The position numbers were made by a program, and so were the translations under genes. This document shows, piece after piece, positions 1 through 8,910 of a DNA stretch of 64,000 nucleotides (positions within the stretch are counted from its first letter, which is position 1; every line of letters starts with the position of its first letter). The stretch is taken from NCBI RefSeq assembly GCF_022347545.1, contig NZ_JAKREW010000003.1, positions 62,001 to 126,000 on the forward strand. Direction: 5' to 3'. This DNA comes from Terribium retamae (lineage in GTDB: Bacteria; Pseudomonadota; Alphaproteobacteria; Rhizobiales; Rhizobiaceae). The notes below the pieces were generated by a model, which worked only from the letters and a program-made list of their open reading frames with translations, was not told the DNA's origin and ran no database searches.

Positions 1-154
1 TGGCATCGGCATCCGTCTTGGTGGCCGCGCTGTTGTAATGGATTGCAATTGCCTTGGCGCCATGTGCGGCAAGATCGCGTGCGATCAATCCGCCCAAATT
101 CTTCGCTCCGCCTGCGATGAGAACGGTTTTGCCCTTGATGCTGTGATCGGTCAT
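1..154 (-). CDS. Short-chain dehydrogenase/reductase, N-terminal fragment
   Basis: The 51 codons visible on the minus strand begin with ATG at 154 and run off the left edge. They read MTDHSIKGKTVLIAGGAKNLGG and continue into ...HYNSAA. This is the first beta strand and the glycine-rich NAD(P)-binding turn of the SDR family (TGxxxGxG-like, here AGGAKNLGG), followed by the second strand. The gene is divergent from the LysR regulator starting at 293, with 138 bp between them that contain a perfect inverted repeat, so it is a likely target of that regulator. The substrate cannot be inferred from this fragment. Confidence 0.8.
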   Translation of the reverse strand, partial: MTDHSIKGKTVLIAGGAKNLGGLIARDLAAHGAKAIAIHYNSAATKTDADA

Positions 155-214
155 GGGTGGCCTCCTTTGCCTCTTGGCCTCTTGCGATGCCGCACGGCAC
201 CGATTTGGCAAAAC

Positions 215-238
215 TTATCGTCTGGAAATTCACGATAA
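215..238. promoter_or_regulatory. Inverted repeat between SDR and LysR genes (candidate operator)
   Basis: TTATCGT and ACGATAA form a perfect 7-bp inverted repeat separated by 10 bp, centred in the divergent SDR/lysR intergenic region. LysR-type regulators usually bind dyads of this kind between their own gene and a divergent target. The assignment rests on position and symmetry only. Confidence 0.45.
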
Positions 239-292
239 AGTAGACGAAACTGACATCACTTGTCAGAATTGCCTACCAATTGCGAGGCGCAG

Positions 293-1192
293 GTGGACCG
301 TATAGATCTGTTCCGCATTTTCACGCGCGTCGTCGAATGTTCCAGTTTCACGCGTGCGGCGGCGACGCTTGGCCTGCCGCGCTCTTCGGTGTCGGCGGCA
401 GTCATCGAGCTGGAAGACCGTGTCGGCGCGCGCCTGCTGCATCGTACCACCAGACAGGTGTCGGTGACGCAGGACGGCACTGCCTTCTACGAGCGTTGCT
501 TGGGCCTGATTGCCGATGTCGAGGAAACCGAAGGCCTGTTTCGGCATACCGCATCGAAACCATCGGGCAGGCTCAAGATCGACGTGCCGGGGCGTATCGG
601 GCGTCTCATCATCATTCCCGCCCTTCCGGATTTCCTGGAGAAATATCCCGAGATCACCGTCGAGTTGGGCGTCACCGATCGCGCCGTCAACCTGATCGAA
701 GACAGCGTCGATTGTGTCCTGCGGGTCGGCCCGCTCTCAGATTCCGGCCTCATCGCTCGCTCGATCGGGCAATTGCCGCTCGTCAATGTCGCGAGCCCTC
801 TCTACCTCGAACGCCATGGCACGCCCCTGACGCCGGATGAACTCGAGATACATTGGGCGGTCAACTACGCGTCACCTTCGACTGGCCGTGTCGAAGATTG
901 GGAATGGCTGGAAAACGGCATTTTGCGGACACGAACGATGCGCAGCCGGATTACCGCCAACAGCGCCGAGGCCTATATCGCCAGTTGCCTAGCAGGGCTG
1001 GGACTGATCCAGATCCCGGCCTACGATGTCCGCCCTCATCTTGAAGCCGGCACGCTTGTCGAGGTGTTGCCAGACTTTCGGGCGGAGCCGATGACCATGA
1101 CAATCCTCTACCCGACCAGACAGCATCTGTCCCACCGCCTGCATGTCTTTGCCGATTGGCTGGAGGCTCTGTTGCGTGAAGCTGTCAGGTGA
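293..1192 (+). CDS. LysR family transcriptional regulator
   Basis: This 299-residue protein has an N-terminal winged helix-turn-helix (about residues 1-60, MDRIDLFRIFTRVVE, then SFTRAAATLGLPRSSVSAAV) and a C-terminal periplasmic-binding-like effector domain (about 90-295). A GTG start at 293 is preferred because it follows a GAGGCG ribosome site and gives the usual LysR N-terminus. An in-frame TTG at 260 would add 11 unlikely residues. The gene is divergent from an SDR oxidoreductase, its probable target. Its end overlaps the convergent cydC stop by 8 bp. The effector is unknown. Confidence 0.9.
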   Translation: MDRIDLFRIFTRVVECSSFTRAAATLGLPRSSVSAAVIELEDRVGARLLHRTTRQVSVTQDGTAFYERCLGLIADVEETEGLFRHTASKPSGRLKIDVPGRIGRLIIIPALPDFLEKYPEITVELGVTDRAVNLIEDSVDCVLRVGPLSDSGLIARSIGQLPLVNVASPLYLERHGTPLTPDELEIHWAVNYASPSTGRVEDWEWLENGILRTRTMRSRITANSAEAYIASCLAGLGLIQIPAYDVRPHLEAGTLVEVLPDFRAEPMTMTILYPTRQHLSHRLHVFADWLEALLREAVR

Positions 1193-2828
1193 GCCTGTCG
1201 AGCTTGAATTCGCGTGTCTTTTCTCCCGCAGCAAATGCCTTGTGGCTGGAGATAAGCACGATGCGATCCTGGAAGTGGGCGATCAGGCGCTGGACGATGC
1301 GGTGAGCCTGTTCCTTGTCCAGATGTTCTCCGGGCTCATCGAGCAGCACGATGGGACACCGGCTCAGCACGGCGCGAGCGAGGTTGAGCCGATGCGCCTC
1401 GCCCAATGAAAGCGCATCCTGGGTGATCCACCCTTCCAGACCGCCCGCAAGCTGGATGCGTTCACGCAGTTCGACCATATCCAGCGCCGCCCAGCATTCG
1501 GCCTCGGTTGCGCCGGGCGCGAACAAATTCTCGCGTGCCGAATCCGAAAGCACTGCCGCATCGTGCAGACCAAGAAAAGCGAGCTCCATGCGCGAGGATG
1601 GCGTTAGTTGAACGCTGTCACCGACGAACTTCCCAATCCCGTCGGCCTCCAGCCACCCGGCGATCTGCTTCAACAAGGATGTCTTGCCGCTGCCGCTTGG
1701 CCCGGAAAGCACTGTCGGCCGCCCAGCTTCCAAGGCGAAATCCATCGTGGCGCAGAGCGGCCTGCCGTCCGGTGTGCAACGCGGCAAAGCGATGATGTCC
1801 AATCTGCGCAAGCGAGCTCCACGGCGCGTTGTCGCCGTGTCGGCCAGGATGCGTGGGACCCAGGCTCGCAACTGTTTCGACGCGGCACCTTCTTTGATCC
1901 GGGCGAGAAGGATGCGCGAGATGCCTTGCACGGCTTCCCCCAGGGCCAGCCACGCGAAGGCGACAAAGGCCGCAGGCAGCAGCGCTTCCCCGCGTTGACC
2001 GTCCAGCCATGCGATACCCAAGACAACCGAGCCGCAAATGGGGCCGAGCAGGCCGATAAGAGTATCTGCAGCGGCCATCTTGTGCCGAGACCGGAGAAGC
2101 CGTGCGTCGGCGCGCGAAAGAGTGACGAAGGATGTGGTCAACGCTTCCGACCAGGCCCGTTCTGCCTGAAGCGGAACAACCGCAGCCAGTCCCGCGCCAA
2201 GCCGCCGGCCTGCAGCCCGCTTCCGCAGCCGCACGCAATGCCAGTTCGACGTCAGGGCTGGCAGAATCCGAAGCGCGCAGACGGCTACGGCCAACAAGAT
2301 GGGCAAGATAACGACCAAGGCCATAGGGGCGATAAAAACCGTGGCGACGACGGCGAAGGCAAGACCGCAGGCTGATGCCAGCAGCGGCAATTGCACCCTG
2401 AGCTTGGCGAAGTCCAAGTTCTCGACGTCGTCGACAAAATCCGCGAGCCTGTCCTGGTCGCCAAGTTGCCAACCTGCGCTGCGTACCTTTGGCGCGGCCG
2501 CCATCGCCGAGAACAGCATCGAACGGCGCGACACCTGATCGAGCAGGGCCGCCTTGTGGCCGACAAGGCGTTCGCCATATTTGGCCGCCGTGCGAGCCAT
2601 GGCGAACAACCGGATCAGAGCTGCGGGAATGTGAAAATTGAAAGTGTAGGCAGCGCCGCCCGCGCCGGCCAATGCAACGGCGCCGAGAAACCACGCCGAA
2701 ACACCGGTCAGCAGGACTCCCGCGAACAACGCCGCCAAGGCAAGCACCGCGGACAGACGCCACCAGGGGGTTGAACTGCGCGGACCTAGACTTTCGCTCC
2801 CGGCTTCAGTTGGAATGAGAGGGCTCAT
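1185..2828 (-). CDS. cydC: Thiol reductant ABC exporter subunit CydC
   Basis: This 547-residue half-transporter pairs with CydD to export glutathione/cysteine to the periplasm, which is needed to assemble cytochrome bd. The N-terminal half holds six membrane segments (about residues 20-310, including the family motif GVSAWFL near 43). The C-terminal half is an ATPase with Walker A GPSGSGKTS, an altered signature LSLGEAHRLNLARA in place of LSGGQ, and Walker B PIVLLDEPGEHLD. The ATG overlaps the cydD stop by 4 bp (ATGA), so the two are translationally coupled. The divergent cydABX genes confirm the role. Confidence 0.93.
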   Translation of the reverse strand: MSPLIPTEAGSESLGPRSSTPWWRLSAVLALAALFAGVLLTGVSAWFLGAVALAGAGGAAYTFNFHIPAALIRLFAMARTAAKYGERLVGHKAALLDQVSRRSMLFSAMAAAPKVRSAGWQLGDQDRLADFVDDVENLDFAKLRVQLPLLASACGLAFAVVATVFIAPMALVVILPILLAVAVCALRILPALTSNWHCVRLRKRAAGRRLGAGLAAVVPLQAERAWSEALTTSFVTLSRADARLLRSRHKMAAADTLIGLLGPICGSVVLGIAWLDGQRGEALLPAAFVAFAWLALGEAVQGISRILLARIKEGAASKQLRAWVPRILADTATTRRGARLRRLDIIALPRCTPDGRPLCATMDFALEAGRPTVLSGPSGSGKTSLLKQIAGWLEADGIGKFVGDSVQLTPSSRMELAFLGLHDAAVLSDSARENLFAPGATEAECWAALDMVELRERIQLAGGLEGWITQDALSLGEAHRLNLARAVLSRCPIVLLDEPGEHLDKEQAHRIVQRLIAHFQDRIVLISSHKAFAAGEKTREFKLDRLT

Positions 2829-4432
2829 ACCGCGACCTCCGCTAGGCTAGGCCGTTGCCGATCGAGATCGAAAACCAGCGTTGCCAGCGCCTCCAGTTCC
2901 GGGTCATGAGTCGCCACGACCACCAGCCTCTCGCGGGCACAATCTGCGAGGACTGTCCTGACGCGCGCAGCGTTGGCGGGGTCGAGCTTTGCAGTTGGTT
3001 CGTCGGCAAAAATCGGGCGATCGGATAATAGAGCGCGCGCGACGCCAATCCGGAGGCGCTGCCCGCCGGACAGGTTCTCGCCTCCAGCCCTTATCGGTGC
3101 GTCCAACCCGCCCGGCAGCAACGTATCGTCCAGCAGCGCGACGCGTTCTGCCGCAGACGGCAACTCCATCGGGTCGCAAACCCGATTCCAGGAGAGTGCA
3201 TCCGCCAGCGTGCCGGCGGGGACCGGGATGTCGGTTGATATCCAGTCGACACCAGTCACAGACGGCGGTTGTCGGGTTTCTTTGGCCGGAGCCTCAATCC
3301 CCGCTAGCCGGCGCAACAATGTCGATTTTCCAGATCCGCTTTCGCCGACGATCGCCACGATTCCCTTTGGCGGCAGGCACAAGTTGCGATCGGTTCGGTG
3401 CAAGCCAAGAGGCATCGCCTGTTCCAAGGCGGTCGGCTCTGTCAGGAAGCCATCCATCGCCAGGGCTGCCGCATTGCCTTCCGCCTTGGCATGATACTGC
3501 TCCGCATAGCGGCGGAAGGGCGCGAAGAATTCCGGTGCCAGCATGAGGATGAACAGGCTTTGCCACAGCTGCATGCCCGAGAAACCGGGGATCTCGGCCA
3601 GCTTCAAATGTCCCAGGCCGAGGAAAACGGCTAGGATCGCGATCGAAAGCGACGAGAAGAAATCGATGACGCCGGCATTGAGGAAAGCCACCTTCATCAT
3701 GCTCATGGTGCTGTCCGCGTAAGCCGCCATCCTGGCTTCCAGCTTTTTGCGTTCGCTATCCACGCCATGCGCGGAGAGAATGGTCGGCAATGTGCGGATG
3801 CGGTCGTCGAATTGCGTTGCGAGTTGCCCGAAGGCGCGCTCCTGTTTTTCTGCCCGGGCATGGATCGTTCTGCCGAGCAGCACGAAGAAGCCGACCATCA
3901 CTGGTGTGGCAAAAAGCAGCGCCACCGCCGCCTGCCAAGACACCGCGACGATTGCGCACACCACCAGAACCGGAACGATGCCCAGCATGAGGGCCGCTGC
4001 GCGATGGCCGACGACAAGGGCTGCCAGCGCTTCCGGGTAGCGCTGGAGACCTGCAATCAAAGCACCAGCGGGCAGCGCCTGTACGGTCTGGGCCGGCATC
4101 GCGGCGAGCGTTTCGCGGGCGCTTTCGCGCAGGCCCTCAGCCACGGAAAATTCCGTCACCGCCTGCTGCCGATCGGCAAGAAAACCGCCCAGTGCGGCGA
4201 GAAGCAGCGCTGCAAGGCCGATGACGACTGCCATTTCCGAGACGTTTCCGGTTTCAATCATGACGCCGGCAAAGATTGCCAGCGTGCCAGCGAAAACCAG
4301 GCGCAACGCCGTGCGCGATATCTGCAGCAAAAGCGTAATCCGGAGCCCGCCGACTGCCAGCGAACGTGCCCGCACGAGCGTATCGGACGCCAGCGGGCTA
4401 TCGGGAAATATGCGTTTCGAGGCTGGGCTCAT
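2825..4432 (-). CDS. cydD: Thiol reductant ABC exporter subunit CydD
   Basis: This 535-residue partner of CydC has an N-terminal six-helix membrane domain (about 25-320) and a C-terminal ATPase domain with Walker A GESGSGKST, signature LSGGQRLRIGVARA, and Walker B PIFADEPTAKLD. It is the first gene of the cydDC pair and is divergent from cydA across a 126-bp intergenic region. Together the pair sets periplasmic thiol/haem conditions for the bd oxidase encoded alongside. Confidence 0.93.
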   Translation of the reverse strand: MSPASKRIFPDSPLASDTLVRARSLAVGGLRITLLLQISRTALRLVFAGTLAIFAGVMIETGNVSEMAVVIGLAALLLAALGGFLADRQQAVTEFSVAEGLRESARETLAAMPAQTVQALPAGALIAGLQRYPEALAALVVGHRAAALMLGIVPVLVVCAIVAVSWQAAVALLFATPVMVGFFVLLGRTIHARAEKQERAFGQLATQFDDRIRTLPTILSAHGVDSERKKLEARMAAYADSTMSMMKVAFLNAGVIDFFSSLSIAILAVFLGLGHLKLAEIPGFSGMQLWQSLFILMLAPEFFAPFRRYAEQYHAKAEGNAAALAMDGFLTEPTALEQAMPLGLHRTDRNLCLPPKGIVAIVGESGSGKSTLLRRLAGIEAPAKETRQPPSVTGVDWISTDIPVPAGTLADALSWNRVCDPMELPSAAERVALLDDTLLPGGLDAPIRAGGENLSGGQRLRIGVARALLSDRPIFADEPTAKLDPANAARVRTVLADCARERLVVVATHDPELEALATLVFDLDRQRPSLAEVAV

Positions 4433-4529
4433 TTGCCTTGCTGCAATCTACCTCTTGCTCATCCGGGCTTGCGTCGAAGAGGCACAAGGCAAGCTATTGT
4501 AATCAGCATTTTATGCTCGTCTTATAGTG

Positions 4530-4543
4530 AGCGTCGTGACGCT
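4530..4543. promoter_or_regulatory. Short dyad upstream of cydA
   Basis: AGCGTC and GACGCT form a perfect inverted repeat with a 2-bp centre. It ends 15 bp before the cydA ATG and next to its AGGGGA ribosome site. It could be an operator controlling cydABX and cydDC, or a small leader hairpin. No FNR-type TTGAT-N4-ATCAA box was found in the intergenic region. Confidence 0.3.
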
Positions 4544-4558
4544 TATAGGGGACGCCTG

Positions 4559-6118
4559 ATGACCGATCCGCTACTCGTCGAATTGTCGCGCCTGCAATTC
4601 GCACTGACCGCGATGTATCACTTCCTATTCGTGCCGCTGACCCTGGGTCTCTCCATCATGATTGCGATGATGGAAACGGTCTATGTCATGACCGAGCGTA
4701 CCATCTGGCGCGACATGACAAAGTTCTGGGGGGTGCTGTTCGGCATCAACTTCGCACTTGGTGTCGCGACAGGCATCACGATGGAGTTCCAGTTCGGAAT
4801 GAACTGGGCTTTCTATTCGCACTATGTCGGCGACGTGTTCGGCGCGCCACTCGCCATCGAAGGCCTGATGGCTTTCTTCCTGGAGGCCACATTCGTTGGG
4901 CTGTTCTTCTTCGGCTGGGACAAGCTTTCTCCCCGCGCGCATCTTGCCGTCACCTGGCTTGTCGCACTCGGCACCAACTTCTCCGCGCTGTGGATCCTGA
5001 TTGCCAATGGCTGGATGCAGAACCCGGTCGGAGCCGCCTTCAACCCCGACACGATGCGCATGGAAGTCACCGACTTCATCGCGGTGCTGTTCAATCCCGT
5101 CGCACAGGCGAAATTCGTTCATACGGTTTCGGCGGGCTACGTCTGCGGTGCCACCTTCGTGCTTGGCATCTCGGCCTTCTACATGTTGCGCGGCCGGCAT
5201 ATCCAACTGGCCAAGCGTTCTTTCGTGATTGCGGCCGCTTTCGGCACGGCCTCGGCTCTTTCCGTGATCGTGCTCGGCGACGAGAGCGGATACGAGATCA
5301 CCGACAACCAGAAAATGAAGCTGGCCGCCATGGAGGCCATGTGGGAGACCGAGCCGGCGCCGGCGTCCTTCACGGCCATCGGCATCCCCGACATGCAGGA
5401 CAAGACCACGCATTTCGCGATCCGGATCCCTTGGGTGATGGGGCTGATCGGCACACGTTCGATCGACAAGCAGATTCCCGGCATATTCGAACTGGTAGAG
5501 CGGGCTGAAAAGCGCATCCGCGACGGGATTCCCGCCTATGATGCGCTTGAACAGCTGAAGGCCGATCGTAGCAACGCCGCCGCGCGCGCACGCTTCGACG
5601 CAACCAGCGCCGATCTCGGCTATGCGTTGCTTCTGAAGCGCTATGTCGCCGATCCACGCCAGGCGACGGAGGAGCAGATAAAGCAGGCGGCGTGGGATAC
5701 GGTGCCTACGGTTCCCGCGATCTTCTTCACCTTCCGCATCATGGTGGCGTGCGGTTTCCTGCTGCTTGCCGTGTTCCTGACGTCCCTCTGGTACACGATG
5801 CGCGAGGCTCCGGCACCGCGCTGGCTGTTCCGCATGGCGCTGTTTGCCATGCCACTGCCGTGGATTGCGGTCGAGGTCGGCTGGTTCGTGGCTGAATTCG
5901 GCCGCCAGCCCTGGGTGATCGAAGGGGTGCTGCCGACGTTCCTGGCAACCTCTCACCTCAGCGTCAGCGATCTCATCATCACCATACTCGGCTTCACGCT
6001 CGCCTATGGCACGCTTGCCGTTATCGAAGTCCGGCTCATGCTGGCCGCCATCGCCAAGGGGCCGGCAACCGAACACACCGAGACGTCGCGCAGCGCCATA
6101 CTTGTTCCCGCGCAATAG
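4559..6118 (+). CDS. cydA: Cytochrome bd ubiquinol oxidase subunit I
   Basis: This 519-residue multi-helix subunit carries the haems and the quinol-binding loop of the high-affinity bd oxidase, which reduces O2 to water under low oxygen. Haem ligands are visible at His21 (TAMYH) and His188 (KFVHTVSAGY), with a Met ligand in FRIMVACG. Channel glutamates lie in EGLMAFFLEATF (101 and 109). The GRQPW motif follows the Q-loop. The length matches the long-Q-loop E. coli type (522 aa). The ATG at 4559 follows AGGGGA. The gene heads cydA-cydB-cydX. Confidence 0.97.
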   Translation: MTDPLLVELSRLQFALTAMYHFLFVPLTLGLSIMIAMMETVYVMTERTIWRDMTKFWGVLFGINFALGVATGITMEFQFGMNWAFYSHYVGDVFGAPLAIEGLMAFFLEATFVGLFFFGWDKLSPRAHLAVTWLVALGTNFSALWILIANGWMQNPVGAAFNPDTMRMEVTDFIAVLFNPVAQAKFVHTVSAGYVCGATFVLGISAFYMLRGRHIQLAKRSFVIAAAFGTASALSVIVLGDESGYEITDNQKMKLAAMEAMWETEPAPASFTAIGIPDMQDKTTHFAIRIPWVMGLIGTRSIDKQIPGIFELVERAEKRIRDGIPAYDALEQLKADRSNAAARARFDATSADLGYALLLKRYVADPRQATEEQIKQAAWDTVPTVPAIFFTFRIMVACGFLLLAVFLTSLWYTMREAPAPRWLFRMALFAMPLPWIAVEVGWFVAEFGRQPWVIEGVLPTFLATSHLSVSDLIITILGFTLAYGTLAVIEVRLMLAAIAKGPATEHTETSRSAILVPAQ

Positions 6119-6142
6119 GCACCTGGATCAAGGAACACGGAC

Positions 6143-7294
6143 ATGATCGAGTTTCTTTTCGACTACACCACGCTTCGAATGATCTGGTGGATCCTGTTGG
6201 GTGTCCTGCTGATCGGCTTTGCCGTGACCGATGGTTTCGACATGGGGGTGGGCACGCTGCTGCCTTTCGTCGCCAAGACCGACATCGAGCGCCGCGTCGC
6301 CATCAACACCGTCGGTCCGGTCTGGGAAGGCAATCAGGTGTGGTTCATCCTCGGCGGCGGCGCGATCTTCGCTGCCTGGCCAGCGCTTTATGCGCTGAGC
6401 TTCTCCGGCCTCTACCTGGCGATGTTTCTCGTGCTGTTCGCGCTGATCCTGCGGCCCGTCGGGTTCAAATATCGGTCCAAGCGCGACAGCCGGCGTTGGC
6501 GCAACAATTGGGACTGGGCACTGTTCATCGGCGGCGCGGTGCCGGCGCTGATCTTCGGCGTGGCGGTCGGCAATGTGCTGCAGGGGGTGCCCTTCCATTT
6601 CACGGATGATCTGCGCCCCATCTATGAAGGCAACTTGTTCGGCCTGCTCAACCCGCTGGCGATTTTCTGCGGGCTGGTGTCGCTGGCGATGCTTGTCATG
6701 CATGGCGCCGCGTGGCTCGCCTTCAAGGCCGATGGTGTGGTGGGCGAGCGTGCCGCGGCGATCGGCCCCAAGGCAGCGCTGCTCGCCGCGATCCTGTTCG
6801 CGCTGGGCGGCGTTTTCATCTTCCTGGGCTGGTTCGGCGGCTATGAAGTGACAGGCCCGATCGTATGGGACGGACCATCCAATCCGCTCCGCAAGATCGC
6901 CGCCGCAAATGCCGGTGCGTGGCTGCACAACTTCCAGAACATGCCGCTGCTGTGGCTGGTGCCGCTATGCGGCGTGCTGCTGCCGTTGGTGGCCGCTGCG
7001 GGTTTCCGGGCACGCAAGGCCGGTCTGACCTTTTTCGCTTCGCAGCTTTCAATCGTCTGCATCATCGCCACGGTTGGATTGGCGATGTTCCCGGTCATCC
7101 TGCCGTCGAGCACAAATCCCAGCCATTCGCTGACGGTGTTCGATGCCTCGTCCAGCCGCGCAACACTGCGCAACATGCTGTTCGCAACCGTGATCTTCCT
7201 GCCGCTCATCCTGCTCTACACCGCCTGGGTTTACCGGGTACTCTGGGGCAAGGTGAGCGAGAAGGACGTGCACGACGCGGACCACGCTTATTGA
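6143..7294 (+). CDS. cydB: Cytochrome bd ubiquinol oxidase subunit II
   Basis: This 383-residue integral membrane subunit starts 24 bp after cydA. It opens with the typical CydB sequence LLGVLLIGFAVTDGFDMGVG, followed by NTVGPVWEGNQVWFI, both family hallmarks. About eight or nine hydrophobic helices span the chain. It forms the heterodimer with CydA in the inner membrane and is stabilised by CydX, encoded 10 bp downstream. Confidence 0.96.
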   Translation: MIEFLFDYTTLRMIWWILLGVLLIGFAVTDGFDMGVGTLLPFVAKTDIERRVAINTVGPVWEGNQVWFILGGGAIFAAWPALYALSFSGLYLAMFLVLFALILRPVGFKYRSKRDSRRWRNNWDWALFIGGAVPALIFGVAVGNVLQGVPFHFTDDLRPIYEGNLFGLLNPLAIFCGLVSLAMLVMHGAAWLAFKADGVVGERAAAIGPKAALLAAILFALGGVFIFLGWFGGYEVTGPIVWDGPSNPLRKIAAANAGAWLHNFQNMPLLWLVPLCGVLLPLVAAAGFRARKAGLTFFASQLSIVCIIATVGLAMFPVILPSSTNPSHSLTVFDASSSRATLRNMLFATVIFLPLILLYTAWVYRVLWGKVSEKDVHDADHAY

Positions 7295-7304
7295 GGAGCG
7301 GCCC

Positions 7305-7436
7305 ATGTGGTACTTCGCCTGGATACTCGGTCTTGGCCTTGCCGCCACCGTCGGCATTCTCAACGCCCTTTGGTATGAACTGCGCGTCCTGCGTGACCAG
7401 CCACAGGACGTGATGCCAAAGCAGCCGACGCCTTAG
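7305..7436 (+). CDS. cydX: Cytochrome bd oxidase small subunit CydX
   Basis: A 43-residue single-pass membrane protein beginning MWYFAWILGLGLAATVG and continuing with NALWYELR. This N-terminus is the CydX/YbgT hallmark: an aromatic start, one transmembrane helix, then a short charged tail. It sits 10 bp after cydB with a GGAGCGG ribosome site. CydX binds CydA and stabilises the haems of the bd oxidase. Genes this short are often left unannotated. It is the last gene of the cydABX operon and converges on the tRNA gene. Confidence 0.92.
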   Translation: MWYFAWILGLGLAATVGILNALWYELRVLRDQPQDVMPKQPTP

Positions 7437-7479
7437 TTGGGGCAACTGCTGCGATTTGGGTTGGAAGGTACTGAAAGCG

Positions 7480-7556
7480 TGGTGATCCCGACAGGAATCG
7501 AACCTGTGACCTACAGATTAGGAATCTGCCGCTCTATCCTACTGAGCTACGGGACC
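7480..7556 (-). tRNA. tRNA-Arg (anticodon CCT)
   Basis: The minus strand folds as a 77-nt cloverleaf. A 7-bp acceptor stem (GGTCCCG with CGGGATC) is followed by a D arm with AGCTCAGTAGGATAGAG. The anticodon loop is TTCCTAA, giving CCT, which reads AGG. The T arm contains GGTTCGATTCC. The CCA end is encoded at 7480-7482. A plausible promoter lies just upstream. Confidence 0.96.
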
Positions 7557-7568
7557 ACGCGGGGCGAA

Positions 7569-7597
7569 CACATAGCCGTTTCACGCCGCTTCGCCAA
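7569..7597 (-). promoter_or_regulatory. Predicted promoter of tRNA-Arg
   Basis: On the minus strand TTGGCG (-35) and TATGTG (-10) are separated by exactly 17 bp. The -10 box ends 12 bp before the mature tRNA 5' end, which suits a short leader removed by RNase P. The -10 is imperfect. Confidence 0.5.
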
Positions 7598-7746
7598 GTG
7601 CCGACGGGCCAAATTGAAAGCCTGGCGCCGCTGGATGCGCGTCCGGTCGCGATGCGGCAACCGCCGCCGATCGATGTACTCTCGGTCGTTCCGCTGGGGT
7701 CGGCCTCTCCCCGCTTTGCCAGGGAAGAGGCGCGAATGCCATGCGA

Positions 7747-8910
7747 TCAGGCTGCCAGCGCCTTCTCGGCGAGTTTCACCCAGTAGCTGACGCCATGCGG
7801 GATGACCTCGTCGTTGAAGTCGTAGGCGGGGTGGTGCAGACCGGCGGTGTCGCCGTTGCCGATGAAGATGAAGGCGCCGGGGCGGGCCTCGAGCATGTAG
7901 GAGAAGTCCTCGCCACCCATCACGGGCTGGATCGTGCGCTGCACTTGCGCATCGCCGGCCACTTCGGCTGCGATATCTCCGGAAAAGACGGTCTCTTCGG
8001 GGTGGTTGAAGGTGACAGGATAGTTGGCGTCGTAATCGACCTCGATCGTCGTGTCGTGGGCGGCGGCAAGGCCGGCGCAGAGTTGCCGGATCCGTTCCTC
8101 AGCCTTCCTGGCCACTTCCTTCTTCAGCGAGCGCACCGTGCCGGCGATCTCGGCGGTTTCCGGGATAACGTTATAGGCATCGCCGGCGTGGAACTTGGTG
8201 ACCGACACGACGACCGATTCGACCGGATCGGTGTTGCGCGAAGCGATCGTCTGCAGGGCGCCGACCAGCTGGCTGGCGATGACGATCGGGTCGATCGTGC
8301 CGTGCGGCATCGCCGCGTGGCCGCCGCGGCCTTTTACGGTGATGGTGAACTCGGCGGTTGCCGCCATGATCGGGCCTGGCCGGATGGCGAACTGGCCGAC
8401 CGGCAGGCCGGGCATGTTGTGCATGCCGAACACCTTGTGGATGCCAAAACGGTCCATCATGCCGTCCTTGACCATTTCGTTGCCGCCACCGCCGCCTTCC
8501 TCGGCGGGCTGGAAGATGACGGCGACCGAGCCCGCAAAATTGCGTGTCTCGGCGAGATATTTGGCTGCCCCCAGGAGCATGGCGGTGTGGCCGTCATGGC
8601 CGCAGGCGTGCATCTTGCCCGGTGTCTGCGAGGCGTAGGGCTTGCCGGTGATCTCGGTGATCGGCAGCGCGTCCATGTCGGCACGCAGGCCAACGGTGGA
8701 GCCATTGCCCTTGCTTCCGCGGATGATACCGACCACGCCGGTCTTGCCGATTCCTGTCACCACCTCGTCGCATCCGAATGCTTTCAGCTTCTCGGTGACG
8801 AAAGCCGCCGTCTCGAACACATCGAAATTGAGTTCCGGATTCTGGTGGATGTGGCGACGCCAACCGGCGACCTCTTCCTGCAGTTCGGCGGCGCGGTTCA
8901 GAATGGGCAT
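7747..8910 (-). CDS. M20 family amidohydrolase (hippurate hydrolase-like)
   Basis: This 387-residue protein belongs to the M20D amidohydrolases, metal enzymes that cleave N-acyl amino acids such as hippurate or acyl-IAA conjugates. The metal-binding motif MHACGHDGHTA (Cys103, His105), the catalytic glutamates in QPAEEGGGG, the dimerisation-domain motif GRGGHAAMPH and a C-terminal MGGEDFSYML are all present. The ATG at 8910 is chosen over a TTG three codons upstream. The natural substrate is not evident. The gene stands alone between the tRNA and a divergent carboxypeptidase gene. Confidence 0.9.
   Translation of the reverse strand: MPILNRAAELQEEVAGWRRHIHQNPELNFDVFETAAFVTEKLKAFGCDEVVTGIGKTGVVGIIRGSKGNGSTVGLRADMDALPITEITGKPYASQTPGKMHACGHDGHTAMLLGAAKYLAETRNFAGSVAVIFQPAEEGGGGGNEMVKDGMMDRFGIHKVFGMHNMPGLPVGQFAIRPGPIMAATAEFTITVKGRGGHAAMPHGTIDPIVIASQLVGALQTIASRNTDPVESVVVSVTKFHAGDAYNVIPETAEIAGTVRSLKKEVARKAEERIRQLCAGLAAAHDTTIEVDYDANYPVTFNHPEETVFSGDIAAEVAGDAQVQRTIQPVMGGEDFSYMLEARPGAFIFIGNGDTAGLHHPAYDFNDEVIPHGVSYWVKLAEKALAA

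Noticed and set aside
4433-4558. FNR/FixK box controlling cyd genes
   Set aside because: No TTGAT-N4-ATCAA sequence occurs in the divergent region.
4625-6115. Long open frame (496 codons) antisense to cydA
   Set aside because: It mirrors the cydA reading frame in GC-rich DNA, its product is rich in His, Arg and Gln with no family signature, and cydA has intact haem ligands.
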